Source: an uncultured Ignavibacteria bacterium (lineage in GTDB: Bacteria > Bacteroidota > Ignavibacteria > SZUA-365). Taken from it: a stretch of DNA of 64,000 nt. Positions within the stretch are counted from its first letter, which is position 1. The number at the start of each line of letters is the position of its first letter. Made by a program: the position numbers and the translations under genes. Below the pieces are notes generated by a model. It did not search any database. It had not been told where the DNA came from and worked only from the letters and a program-made list of their open reading frames with translations. Shown in pieces: positions 44,953 through 53,161 of the stretch. The stretch is from the NCBI GenBank assembly GCA_913061095.1, contig CAJXVM010000007.1, positions 62,001 through 126,000 of the forward strand. The letters are read 5' to 3'.

Positions 44953-47652
44953 ATGGAGCGCTTCTTTATCATCGACGGAATGGCCATCGCCTACCGCGCC
45001 TATTTCGCCTTTATCAACCGTCCCCTGATCAATTCAAAAGGCATGAACACCAGCGCCGTCTTCGGCTTCGTCAACACGCTGGAGAAAATCCTCTCCGACG
45101 AGAAACCGGACCACGTCGCCGTCGCCTTCGATACCGCCGAGCCCACCTTCCGGCACGAACGCTACGCGGAATACAAGGCCACGCGCGAAAAAATGCCCGA
45201 TGACATGGTCGAGCAGCTCCCGTACCTGAAAGACATCGTCAAGGCCTACAATATCCCACTGCTCGAACTGCCCGGCTGGGAGGCCGACGACATCATCGGC
45301 ACGCTGGCCCGGCGCGCGGAATCGGAGGATCTCGAATGCTATCTCGTCACGCCCGACAAGGATTTCATGCAGCTGGTCACCGAGCGCGTGAAAATGTACA
45401 GGCCGGGCAAGCGCAGCGACCAGTACGAGATCGTCGACATCGAAGGCGTGCGCGAAAAGTTCGGCGTGACGCCGGAACAGGTGGTGGAAGTGCTCGGACT
45501 GATGGGCGACAGCTCCGACAACATTCCGGGCGTCAGGGGCATCGGCGAGAAAACCGCCATTCCCCTGATACAGGAATACGGCTCGATCACCGCGCTGTAC
45601 GAACATCTCGACGACATTGCGAAAAAGGGCGTGCGCACGAAACTCGAGGATCAGCGCGACGAAGCCTTCCTCTCGCGCGACCTGGTCGTCATCGACACCG
45701 CGGCGCCCGTGGACGTCGATCCACAGGATCTGCGCTTTGCGGAAAAGGACCGCGAGACGCTGCGCTCCATTTTCGAAGAACTCGAAATGCGCAGCTTCAT
45801 TGAAAAGCTCGAGGAGGAATCCGGCGACGGCAGCACCGGCTCTTCCACCGGCATGAAGGATATCGAATCCGAGCAGCACGAATACGTCACGGTCACCACG
45901 GCCGCGGAGCTCGACGCCATGGTGCAGGAGATCGCCGCCGAGATGGAATTCTGCTTCGACACAGAGACCAGCGGACGCCATCCGCTGCATTCCGAGCTGG
46001 TGGGGATGTCCTTCGCCGTGCGTCCCCGGCACGCCTGGTACGTTCCCGCCAATGGCACACTTGCGCGCGACGACATCGTCGAAGCCGTGCGTCCCCTCTT
46101 CAGCGGCGACGCCGTGCTCATCGGACAGAACCTGAAATTCGACCTGCTCGTCCTTCGCCGCCTCGGCATCGCATGCGACCTCCCGCTCTACGACACCCTG
46201 CTCGCGGCATACATCCTGCGTCCCGAAGGTGACCACAACATGGACGCCCTGGCGATGCAGTACCTCAACTACCGTCCCGTGCCGATTTCCACCCTCATCG
46301 GCAAGGGACGCAAGCAGCTGTCGATGGCCGACATCCCGGTCGAGCAGGTGGCGCCCTACGCCGCGGAGGATGCCGACATCACACTGCAGCTCGCCGGCGT
46401 GCTGCGCAAGGAAATCGCGAACACCGGGCAGGCGAAACTGCTCGCGGAGATGGAATTCCCTCTCGTGCATGTGCTCACGGAAATGGAATTCACCGGCGTG
46501 CGCATCGACACCGGCATCCTCGAGGAGATTTCGCTGGATCTCGAAAAGCAGATCGACCGCATCACCACGGAAATCCACACGCTTGCCGGCGGGGAGTTCA
46601 ACATCAAATCCACCAAGCAGCTCGGCGAAGTGCTCTTCGAGCGGCTGGAGCTGCCGGCGCGCAAGAAAACCAAGACCGGATACTCCACCGACGTCTCCGT
46701 GCTGGAATCCCTCGTCGGCATCCACCCTATCATCGAGCACATCCTGCTCTACCGGCAGCTCACCAAGCTGAAATCCACCTATGTCGATGCGCTGCCGAGG
46801 CTCATCCATCCCGAAACCGGGCGTGTCCACACCTCCTACAACCAGGCCGTGGCCGCGACCGGACGCCTCAGCTCCACCGATCCCAACCTGCAGAACATTC
46901 CCATCCGCACCGAGGCGGGCCGGGAGATCCGGCGGGCCTTCGTGCCGTCCGATGAAGGACGCGTGCTGCTCTCGGCCGACTACTCGCAGATCGAGCTGCG
47001 CCTGGCGGCGGAGATTTCGGGCGACGAGGGACTGCTGGAGGCGTTCGCGTCGGGAGAGGACATCCACACGAGCACGGCGGTGCGACTGTTCGAGATTTCG
47101 GCCGATGAAGTCACCTCCGAACAGCGGCGGCGCGCGAAGACCACGAACTTCGGTATTCTGTACGGCATCAGCGCCTTCGGACTGGCGCAGCGCCTGGGCA
47201 TCGAGAACAACGACGCGAAGGAGCTGATCGACATCTACTTCGAGAAATACCCGCGCATCAACCGCTACATCGCCGACACCATTGCGTTCTGCAAGGAGCA
47301 TGGCTACGTGGAGACCCTGCTCGGGCGGCGGCGCTACATTCCCGACATCCGCAGCAAGAACCGCAACGTGCGGATGTTCGCCGAGCGCACCGCCATCAAC
47401 GCGCCCATCCAGGGCAGCGCGGCCGACATGATCAAGATCGCGATGATCCGCATTCACCGGGAGCTGCGCGAGCGCGGCTTCGCGGCAAAGATGATCATGC
47501 AGGTGCATGACGAGCTGATTTTCGACGTGCCCGAGGCGGAGGCGGACGAGCTGCACGCGCTGGTGGTCGACCGCATGCGCACGGCGATGGACCTGCGCGT
47601 GCCCATCGACGTCGAGACCGGCACCGGACGCACCTGGCTGGAGGCGCACTAA
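44953..47652 (+). CDS. polA: DNA polymerase I
   Basis: 899 aa. 5'-3' exonuclease domain at 1-290 (FFIIDGMAIAYRAYFAF, VAFDTAEPTFRHERYAEYKATR, GDSSDNIPGVRGIGEKTA); 3'-5' proofreading domain with FDTETSGRHPL (Asp336, Glu338) and IGQNLKFDLLVL, so probably active; polymerase domain with LLSADYSQIELR (Asp676), RRAKTTNFGILYG and MQVHDELIFDVPE (Asp853). Functions in Okazaki fragment maturation and repair. The ATG at 44953 gives the standard MERFFIIDG start; the track start at 44911 adds 14 unlikely residues. Its last codon overlaps the next ATG (TAATG). Confidence 0.97.
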   Translation: MERFFIIDGMAIAYRAYFAFINRPLINSKGMNTSAVFGFVNTLEKILSDEKPDHVAVAFDTAEPTFRHERYAEYKATREKMPDDMVEQLPYLKDIVKAYNIPLLELPGWEADDIIGTLARRAESEDLECYLVTPDKDFMQLVTERVKMYRPGKRSDQYEIVDIEGVREKFGVTPEQVVEVLGLMGDSSDNIPGVRGIGEKTAIPLIQEYGSITALYEHLDDIAKKGVRTKLEDQRDEAFLSRDLVVIDTAAPVDVDPQDLRFAEKDRETLRSIFEELEMRSFIEKLEEESGDGSTGSSTGMKDIESEQHEYVTVTTAAELDAMVQEIAAEMEFCFDTETSGRHPLHSELVGMSFAVRPRHAWYVPANGTLARDDIVEAVRPLFSGDAVLIGQNLKFDLLVLRRLGIACDLPLYDTLLAAYILRPEGDHNMDALAMQYLNYRPVPISTLIGKGRKQLSMADIPVEQVAPYAAEDADITLQLAGVLRKEIANTGQAKLLAEMEFPLVHVLTEMEFTGVRIDTGILEEISLDLEKQIDRITTEIHTLAGGEFNIKSTKQLGEVLFERLELPARKKTKTGYSTDVSVLESLVGIHPIIEHILLYRQLTKLKSTYVDALPRLIHPETGRVHTSYNQAVAATGRLSSTDPNLQNIPIRTEAGREIRRAFVPSDEGRVLLSADYSQIELRLAAEISGDEGLLEAFASGEDIHTSTAVRLFEISADEVTSEQRRRAKTTNFGILYGISAFGLAQRLGIENNDAKELIDIYFEKYPRINRYIADTIAFCKEHGYVETLLGRRRYIPDIRSKNRNVRMFAERTAINAPIQGSAADMIKIAMIRIHRELRERGFAAKMIMQVHDELIFDVPEAEADELHALVVDRMRTAMDLRVPIDVETGTGRTWLEAH

Positions 47653-48333
47653 TGACGCCCCGGCAGCAGCTTCTGCTGATCATCGGACTGCTCGTGCTCT
47701 CGATCCTGTTCTGGAGCTCGCCGGTGCTGTATCCGGTGAAGCTGTTCGTGGTGCTGCTGCACGAGCTGAGTCACGCGCTGGCGGCACTGCTCACCGGCGG
47801 ATCGGTCGAGCGCATTACCATCGACAGCCGCATCGGCGGCATGGCGGTCACCCGCGGGGGATGGTTGTGGGTGGTGGTATCGAGCGGCTACCTGGGCAGC
47901 ATGCTGCTCGGCGGCGCGATCTTCCTGCTGTCGCTGCGTGCCCGGATGAGCGTGATGCTCGCCGCCGTCACCGGCGTGATCGTGCTGCTGGTGACCCTCC
48001 TTTTTGTCCGCAACAGCTTCGGGGTTATTTTTGGAATCGTGTTCGGCGGCGCGCTGCTGGCCGCGGCGCGCTGGCTGTCCGAACGCTGGCTGCGCGTGCG
48101 GCGCCATGAGCTGTCTCTACGCGCTGGTCGATGTCAAGCAGGATCTCGTCACGCTCGAAGACCGCGTCACCGACGCCAGCATCTTCGCCGGCATGACCGG
48201 CATTCCCGCCATCGTCTGGGGCGTGCTCTGGAGCGTGCTGGCCCTGGCCGTATTCATCCTCATCATGCGCACCGCGTGGCGGATGTCGGCAGGTCGTGAA
48301 ACGGCGCGCGTCCGGCCCCCGACCCGGTCCTGA
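47652..48333 (+). pseudogene. M50B-family zinc metallopeptidase, apparently frameshifted
   Basis: Frame 1 (47652 onward) gives a membrane protein with HELSHALAALLTGG (His37, Glu38, His41) and hydrophobic helices up to RWLSERWLRVRR near residue 153, matching Peptidase_M50B. After about 48105 that frame turns into Arg/His-rich nonsense, while the +1 frame reads MSCLYALVDVKQDLVTLEDRVTDASIFAGMTGIPAIVWGVLWSVLALAVFILIMRTAW to a stop at 48333, which is the conserved family C-terminus. So the gene is split by one frameshift near 48095-48108: a real mutation, a sequencing error or less likely a programmed shift. M50 proteases cleave within membranes; the substrate is unknown. Coupled to polA by TAATG. 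Confidence 0.72.
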
Positions 48334-48351
48334 TCGCGGCCCCCGTCCCCT

Positions 48352-48438
48352 GTAGGGGCGAGATTCATCTCGCCCGGGGCGTCGCGTCCGCCGCCGCACG
48401 GATGACACGGATTCGGGCGGGATGAATCCCGCCCCTAC
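48352..48438. repeat. REP/BIME-like pair of inverted GTAG-headed hairpins
   Basis: Left arm GTAGGGGCGAGAT-TC-ATCTCGCCC (48352-48375); right arm, read on the minus strand, GTAGGGGCGGGAT-TC-ATCCCGCCC (48415-48438). The arms are inverted copies differing at two compensating base pairs, about 39 nt apart. GTAG followed by a palindrome is the defining form of REP sequences mobilised by RAYT transposases; no RAYT gene is in the window. Confidence 0.7.
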
Positions 48439-48459
48439 GATTGCACGGATTGCACGGAT

Positions 48460-48518
48460 GGGTCAGAAAAATGACCGACGAGTACAATTTTCTGATCCAC
48501 GAGTCATTTTTCTGACCC
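48460..48518. repeat. 16-bp perfect inverted repeat with internal partial copy
   Basis: GGGTCAGAAAAATGAC (48460-48475) and GTCATTTTTCTGACCC (48503-48518) are exact inverted copies. The 27-nt spacer holds TTTTCTGATCC, a partial direct copy of the right arm. Lies between the M50B gene and gltX. It could act as a terminator or be a small repeat element. Confidence 0.7.
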
Positions 48519-48573
48519 GCCAGTCACCACGCGCCGTAACTCATTCATTTCCCTCATTTTAGCATCCCCGATT

Positions 48574-49998
48574 ATGTCCCGAACAATGACACTCCGATTC
48601 GCGCCCAGTCCGACGGGCTACCTGCATGTCGGCGGCGCGCGCACCGCCATTTTCAACTGGCTGTTTGCCCGCAGCGCGGGCGGACGCTTCCTTCTGCGCA
48701 TCGAAGACACCGACCGGGAGCGGTCGAGCGATGCAATGACACGCGAGATCCTGGGCGGACTGACCTGGCTCGGCGTGGACTGGGACGGCGAGCCGGTGAT
48801 ACAGTCCGCCCGCATCGAACGCCACCGCGAGGAATGCCTCCGTCTCGAAGCGGAAGGCCGCGCATACCGCTGCTACTGCACGCAGGAGGAGCTGGAGGCC
48901 AAGCGCGAGAAGGCCGAGTCCGCCGGCGGCGCCTTTCTCTACGACCGCACCTGCCGGCATCTCACCGCCGAGCAGCGGCAGGCGCTGGATGCCGAGGGGC
49001 GATCCCATGTGCTCCGATTTGCCGTCCCCGACGGCCGTACGGTGTTCAACGACATCGTGCATGACGAGACATCCTTCAGCAACGAGGAAATTGACGACTT
49101 CGTCATCCTGCGCTCCGACGGCACGCCCACGTACATGATGGCCGTCGTGGTCGACGACCACGACATGGAGGTCACGCACGTCCTTCGCGGCGACGACCAT
49201 CTCTCCAACACGCCCAAGCAGGTCATGCTCTACCGCGCGCTCGGCTACGAAATGCCGCAGTTCGGCCACCTGCCGCTGATTCTCGGCGCCGACAAAAAGC
49301 GGCTCTCGAAGCGGCACGGCGCCACGTCCGTCGGGGAGTTCCAGCAGCGCGGCTACCTGCCCGAGGCGATGTTCAACTTCCTCGCCCTGCTGGGATGGTC
49401 GCCCGGGGATGACCGCGAAATCCTTTCGCGCGACGAACTGGTGGACACCTTCGACATCGTGCGCGTGCTGAAGAAAAGCTCGGTATTCGACGAAGAAAAG
49501 CTCGACTGGATGAACGGTCAGCATATCCGGCTGCTGGATGACGAGGACCTGTTCCGCCGCATCCTGCGGCATCGTCCCGATGACCTCGCGGACATCCCCG
49601 AAGACGACATCCGCCGCATCGTGCCGCTGATGAAGGAGCGCATGGAGCGGCTGCCGGATTTCTTCGCGAACGGACGCTACTTCTACACCGATCCGGAGGA
49701 ATACGACGAGAATGGCGTGGCGAAGCGCTGGAAGGCGGGCACCGGTGCGCTGCTGCGTGGGCTGCTGCCGCGGCTCGAGGAGTGCGACTTCAGCGCCGCG
49801 ACGCTTGAGGAGGTCATCCGTGGGGCGGCCGAGGATGCCGGCGTCGGCGCGGGCAAACTCATTCATCCCATCCGCCTCGCGCTCACCGGCACGACGGCCT
49901 CGCCGAGTCTCTTCGACATGATGGAGGTGCTCGGACGCGATGTATGCCTGCGCCGCCTCCGCGCGGCCCTCGAGCGCATTTCCGAACCGGAGGGATAA
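48574..49998 (+). CDS. gltX: Glutamyl-tRNA synthetase
   Basis: 474 aa, class I enzyme. RFAPSPTGYLHVGGARTA carries the HIGH-type motif, LLRIEDTDRERS follows, and the KMSKS-type loop is KKRLSKRHGA. The C-terminal alpha-helical anticodon-binding domain is present, giving normal bacterial length. It charges tRNA-Glu (and possibly tRNA-Gln if non-discriminating, which cannot be judged here). The ATG at 48574 or the one four codons later (MTLRFAPS) could be used. The 240 nt upstream are filled with repeats. Confidence 0.96.
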   Translation: MSRTMTLRFAPSPTGYLHVGGARTAIFNWLFARSAGGRFLLRIEDTDRERSSDAMTREILGGLTWLGVDWDGEPVIQSARIERHREECLRLEAEGRAYRCYCTQEELEAKREKAESAGGAFLYDRTCRHLTAEQRQALDAEGRSHVLRFAVPDGRTVFNDIVHDETSFSNEEIDDFVILRSDGTPTYMMAVVVDDHDMEVTHVLRGDDHLSNTPKQVMLYRALGYEMPQFGHLPLILGADKKRLSKRHGATSVGEFQQRGYLPEAMFNFLALLGWSPGDDREILSRDELVDTFDIVRVLKKSSVFDEEKLDWMNGQHIRLLDDEDLFRRILRHRPDDLADIPEDDIRRIVPLMKERMERLPDFFANGRYFYTDPEEYDENGVAKRWKAGTGALLRGLLPRLEECDFSAATLEEVIRGAAEDAGVGAGKLIHPIRLALTGTTASPSLFDMMEVLGRDVCLRRLRAALERISEPEG

Positions 49999-50055
49999 CG
50001 GGATTTGCACCGACCGCCGGTTGTGGAAATGACCTGAATGGCGTAGTTTGAAAAG

Positions 50056-50424
50056 ATGGAAAAGAAGCACTTCATACGGTTGCAGAACGCCGTTTTTTAC
50101 GGATATCACGGGAATTTTCACGAGGAGCGCCACCTCGGCGGACGCTTCCACATCGACGTGGAGCTGGAGACGGATTTCGAGGAGGCCGCGAAGGTTGACA
50201 GCCTGGAAAAGACGGTCAATTACGAAGACGTCTACAACCTCATCCAGGACCTGGTCACCAAGGAGTCGTTCAAACTCATCGAGACCGTGGCGCGGCGCAT
50301 CGCCGAGCGCATCCTCGAGCAGTTCCCGGAAGTGAACGGCGTGGCCGTGCGCGTGCGCAAGCCCGGCGTGCCCATCAAGGGTGTCATCGACTACGTGGAG
50401 GTGGAAGTCGATGAGCGCCGCTGA
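50056..50424 (+). CDS. folB: Dihydroneopterin aldolase FolB
   Basis: 122 aa. MEKKHFIRLQNAVFYGYHGNFHEERHLGGRFHIDVELETD, then VNYEDVYNLIQDLVTKESFKLIETVARRIAERIL and VRVRKPGVPIKGVIDYVEVEV, the FolB signature with the Tyr and Lys active-site positions. Converts dihydroneopterin to 6-hydroxymethyl-dihydropterin in folate synthesis. Overlaps folK by 14 nt. A TTG-N19-GTAGTTTG pattern ends only 5 nt before the ATG, so a nearly leaderless transcript is conceivable. Confidence 0.94.
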   Translation: MEKKHFIRLQNAVFYGYHGNFHEERHLGGRFHIDVELETDFEEAAKVDSLEKTVNYEDVYNLIQDLVTKESFKLIETVARRIAERILEQFPEVNGVAVRVRKPGVPIKGVIDYVEVEVDERR

Positions 50425-51049
50425 CACGCAGTCCGTCGCCATCCCCCCGCGTATCGCGCAGGGCGAAACGGTGTATCTCGGACTGGGATCCAACATTGGC
50501 AACCGCGCCCATGCGATGCAGGAGGCGTTGGACCGCATCGCGCTGCTGCCCGATACCGACGTGCTGCGCACCTCCAGCGTCTACGAGAGCGAACCCTGGG
50601 GCGACTCCGCACAGGGGCAGTTTTTCAACGCCGTCGCGGAGATCCGCACGGCGCTGGAGCCCGCCGCGCTGCTGCGGGCATTGAAGGATATCGAGCGCGA
50701 CATTGGTCGCGTACCGACGCGGCGGTACGGTCCCCGGCTGATCGATATCGACATCCTGCTTTACGGCGAGCGTGTCGTGCACGATGAACGACTGGAGATT
50801 CCGCATCCCGGACTGACTGAGCGGCAGTTCGTGCTGCTGCCGCTGCAGGAGCTCGCCGGTACGGAGATGCATCCCGTCCTCCACGCGTCCATCGCCGCGC
50901 TCACCGAGAGCGCGCCCGACAGCGGACGCATCTGGCCGACGAACGCGCGCCTCGAGCCGTCCGCCACGGCCGCCAGGAGCGCACGCCGCGCATCCCGGCG
51001 CAGAAAAGGCGCGCTCCGCCGCGACCGCCGCAGCATCCGCCGCCGCTGA
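50411..51049 (+). CDS. folK: HPPK (FolK) with an Arg-rich C-terminal extension
   Basis: 212 aa. YLGLGSNIGNRAHAMQEALDRI, SSVYESEPWG, FFNAVAEIRT, DIERDIGRVPTRRYGPRLIDIDILLYG and LEIPHPGLTERQFVLLPLQEL are all canonical. It transfers pyrophosphate from ATP to 6-hydroxymethyl-dihydropterin, the step after FolB. The ATG at 50411 lies within the folB end (overlap), so the genes are coupled. After the catalytic core (to about residue 165) comes a tail ending RRASRRRKGALRRDRRSIRRR, which is unusual and strongly basic. Confidence 0.94.
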   Translation: MSAADTQSVAIPPRIAQGETVYLGLGSNIGNRAHAMQEALDRIALLPDTDVLRTSSVYESEPWGDSAQGQFFNAVAEIRTALEPAALLRALKDIERDIGRVPTRRYGPRLIDIDILLYGERVVHDERLEIPHPGLTERQFVLLPLQELAGTEMHPVLHASIAALTESAPDSGRIWPTNARLEPSATAARSARRASRRRKGALRRDRRSIRRR

Positions 51050-51120
51050 ACGGCGGCATCCCGCTGAAAGCGGAGATCCCGCTGAATGCGGCAGCATCCC
51101 GCGAAGCGGGCATCCGCACG
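51050..51120 (+). repeat. Short imperfect repeats between folK and the deoxynucleoside kinase
   Basis: ATCCCGCTGAAAGCGG, ATCCCGCTGAATGCGG and ATCCCGCGAAGCGGG occur in tandem; each can form a small CCGC/GCGG hairpin. Confidence 0.55.
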
Positions 51121-51150
51121 GTAACCGCCACGAGAACCGACACAGGTGCA

Positions 51151-51810
51151 ATGCAGAAAGACATCCGCTACATCGCCATCGAGGGAGTGATCGGGGCCGG
51201 CAAGACCAGCCTGGCCCGCCTGCTGCACGAGCGGCTGGGCGGACAGCTGGTGCTCGAGCGCTTCGAGGAGAATCCCTTTCTCGAACGCTTCTACCAGCAC
51301 CCCGAGCGCTACGCGTTTCAGACACAGCTGTTCTTTTTGCTCACGCGCTTCAAACAGCTGCAGACGCTCTCGCAGCAGGAGCTGTTCGCGGATTTTCTGA
51401 TCACGGATTACATTTTCGAGAAAGACAAGATTTTCGCGCATCTCAACCTGCAGGACGACGAGTTGCATCTCTACGACATGCTCGCGGCGAACATGGAGAA
51501 AAGCCTCGCCAAGCCGGATCTCATCGTATATCTGCAGTCGAGCGTGGAGCGGCTGATGGCCAATATCCGCCTGCGTGGGCGGGATTTCGAGCGCGCCATG
51601 TCGCGGAAGTACATCTCCGACCTTAATGACGCATACAATTATTTCTTCTTCCGCTATAAGTCCTCGCCGCTGCTCATCGTCAACGCGACGGAGATCGATT
51701 TCGTCAAGCACGAGGATCATCTCGACGAGCTGATCCGGGAAATCCTCAAGCCCGACCACGTCGCCACCGAATACTACACACCCATGTCACGACTGCCACG
51801 GGATTCCTGA
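51151..51810 (+). CDS. Deoxynucleoside kinase family protein
   Basis: 219 aa. P-loop EGVIGAGKTSLA (11-22), LERFEENPFLERFYQHPERYAFQTQLFFLLTRFKQ, the LITDYIFEKDKIFA segment (position of the DRS/ERS motif), LIVYLQSSVERLMANIRLRGRDFE and a C-terminal YFFFRYKSSPLLIVNATEIDFV. This is the dGK/dAK-type deoxynucleoside kinase family of Bacteroidota and Firmicutes, phosphorylating deoxynucleosides in the salvage pathway; base specificity is not clear. Its stop overlaps the next ATG (TGATG). Confidence 0.9.
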   Translation: MQKDIRYIAIEGVIGAGKTSLARLLHERLGGQLVLERFEENPFLERFYQHPERYAFQTQLFFLLTRFKQLQTLSQQELFADFLITDYIFEKDKIFAHLNLQDDELHLYDMLAANMEKSLAKPDLIVYLQSSVERLMANIRLRGRDFERAMSRKYISDLNDAYNYFFFRYKSSPLLIVNATEIDFVKHEDHLDELIREILKPDHVATEYYTPMSRLPRDS

Positions 51811-52004
51811 TGCTGTTCCGTATCATATTCATCGCCGTCATCGGCTGGTTTGTTTTCCGCCTGTTTCGCATGCTGACCGGCGCCTCGCGTGGCCGTCAGC
51901 GTCCGCGCAATCCCTTCGAATCCACCCGCCGCCGCAAAAATTTCGACGGCAAGGCCGTGGACGCCGATTTCGAGGAACTCGACGACGAAAGGGACGAGAA
52001 GTGA
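51810..52004 (+). CDS. DUF4834-like small membrane protein
   Basis: 64 aa. One membrane helix (2-20, LFRIIFIAVIGWFVFRLF) followed by a basic stretch and an acidic end (KAVDADFEELDDERDEK). This resembles the DUF4834 family of Bacteroidota, whose function is unknown. It is coupled to the kinase upstream (overlap) and lies 16 nt before the GT9 gene, so it is translated as part of the operon. The size and context support a real gene. Confidence 0.75.
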   Translation: MLFRIIFIAVIGWFVFRLFRMLTGASRGRQRPRNPFESTRRRKNFDGKAVDADFEELDDERDEK

Positions 52005-52020
52005 GCGGGAAAGGCACGGC

Positions 52021-53157
52021 ATGAAATTCCTGGAAAAATCCTTCAAGCGCCTGCTGTTCGGATTCTTCCGCCTTTTCGTGCATGCACGGACGGTAACCAC
52101 CGTACCGCGCAATTCCGTGCACAATGTTCTCGTCATCCGGCAGCACAATCAGCTCGGCGACATGCTCTGCGCCGTGCCGCTGCTGCGTGCCCTGCGCGCG
52201 ACGTATCCTGACGCGCACATCGCCCTGCTGGCGCGTCCGCTGAACAGCGAGATCCTGCGCGGGGCGCCTTTCCTCGACGAGATCATCGTGTACGACAAGA
52301 AGAAATTCGTGCGCTCGCCCTTCACCGTGTGGCGTTTCGGCCGCGCGCTGAAGCGACGGCGCTTCGATCTCGCGATGACGCCCAGTACGGTGTCGATGTC
52401 CGTCACCAGCGACGTACTGACCTGGTTTTCCGGGGCGAAGCGGCGCATCGGTCCGGCCGCGCTGAACGGCAAAAAGAACCTTACCGCGTATTTCTACAAC
52501 GTGGCGGTGAATCTCGACTGGCGACGCGATCCCACGCGGCATCAGACGCAGCGTAATCTCGACATCGCATCCATTCTCGTGCTCGACCCGGTATCGCCCG
52601 AGCTGGAGATCGGACTCAGTGATGAGGAGATACGCCAGGGCCGCGAGCGCATCACCGCGAAGAGCGGCGGGCGGGATATCGTGATCGGTTTTCATCCCGG
52701 CGCGGCGAAGATTCCCAACCGCTGGGATGCGCTGCGCTTTGCGGAGATCGCAAACCGCTGCGCGGAGATATACGGCGCGTTCATCGTGATCACGGCTGGT
52801 CCCGACGACGATGAGCCGCTGCACGAGATGACGCTGAACATGCCCAACGCCTGCCTTGTCATGCACAACGAACCCATCCGTGAGGTAGCCGCGGTGATCA
52901 GCAACTGTGATCTGTACGTGACGAATGACACCGGCATGATGCATGTGTCCGCCGGCGTCGGCACGCCGACGCTGAGTCTGTTCGGTCCGACCGATCCGCT
53001 GCAGTGGGCGCCGCCGGGCGATCAGCACCGTTTCATCCTCGGGCAGGGCAACAGCGTAGAGGCCATTTCCGCCGACAAGGTCTGGCATGTACTCACCGAG
53101 ATGCTGCGGCGGCAGCATGTGCGGATGAAGGAATCCGTCGCCGAGGAGAAGGAATAG
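52021..53157 (+). CDS. Glycosyltransferase family 9 protein (second copy)
   Basis: 378 aa. After an N-terminal basic/hydrophobic helix (FLEKSFKRLLFGFFRLFVHA) comes the GT9 motif NVLVIRQHNQLGDMLCAVPLLRALRATYPDAHIALLARP, then IGFHPGAAKIPNRWDALRFAEIA and CDLYVTNDTGMMHVSAGVGTPTLSLFGPTDPLQW, the donor-sugar site. Probably a heptosyl- or related transferase acting on LPS or another surface glycan. The ATG at 52021 was chosen because the track ORF's upstream 44 codons cover the DUF4834 gene. Only weakly similar to the GT9 protein at 8356, so not a recent duplicate. Confidence 0.9.
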   Translation: MKFLEKSFKRLLFGFFRLFVHARTVTTVPRNSVHNVLVIRQHNQLGDMLCAVPLLRALRATYPDAHIALLARPLNSEILRGAPFLDEIIVYDKKKFVRSPFTVWRFGRALKRRRFDLAMTPSTVSMSVTSDVLTWFSGAKRRIGPAALNGKKNLTAYFYNVAVNLDWRRDPTRHQTQRNLDIASILVLDPVSPELEIGLSDEEIRQGRERITAKSGGRDIVIGFHPGAAKIPNRWDALRFAEIANRCAEIYGAFIVITAGPDDDEPLHEMTLNMPNACLVMHNEPIREVAAVISNCDLYVTNDTGMMHVSAGVGTPTLSLFGPTDPLQWAPPGDQHRFILGQGNSVEAISADKVWHVLTEMLRRQHVRMKESVAEEKE

Positions 53158-53161
53158 CGCC

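Noticed and set aside
45034-47649. 871-aa minus-strand ORF antisense to polA
   Set aside because: It mirrors the polA codons in a GC-rich genome; the protein is low-complexity (VH, LRL, DVD), has no motif, and polA is certain on the plus strand.
48559-50571. 670-aa minus-strand ORF across gltX and folB
   Set aside because: Shadow of two clear plus-strand genes; no domain or Shine-Dalgarno support.
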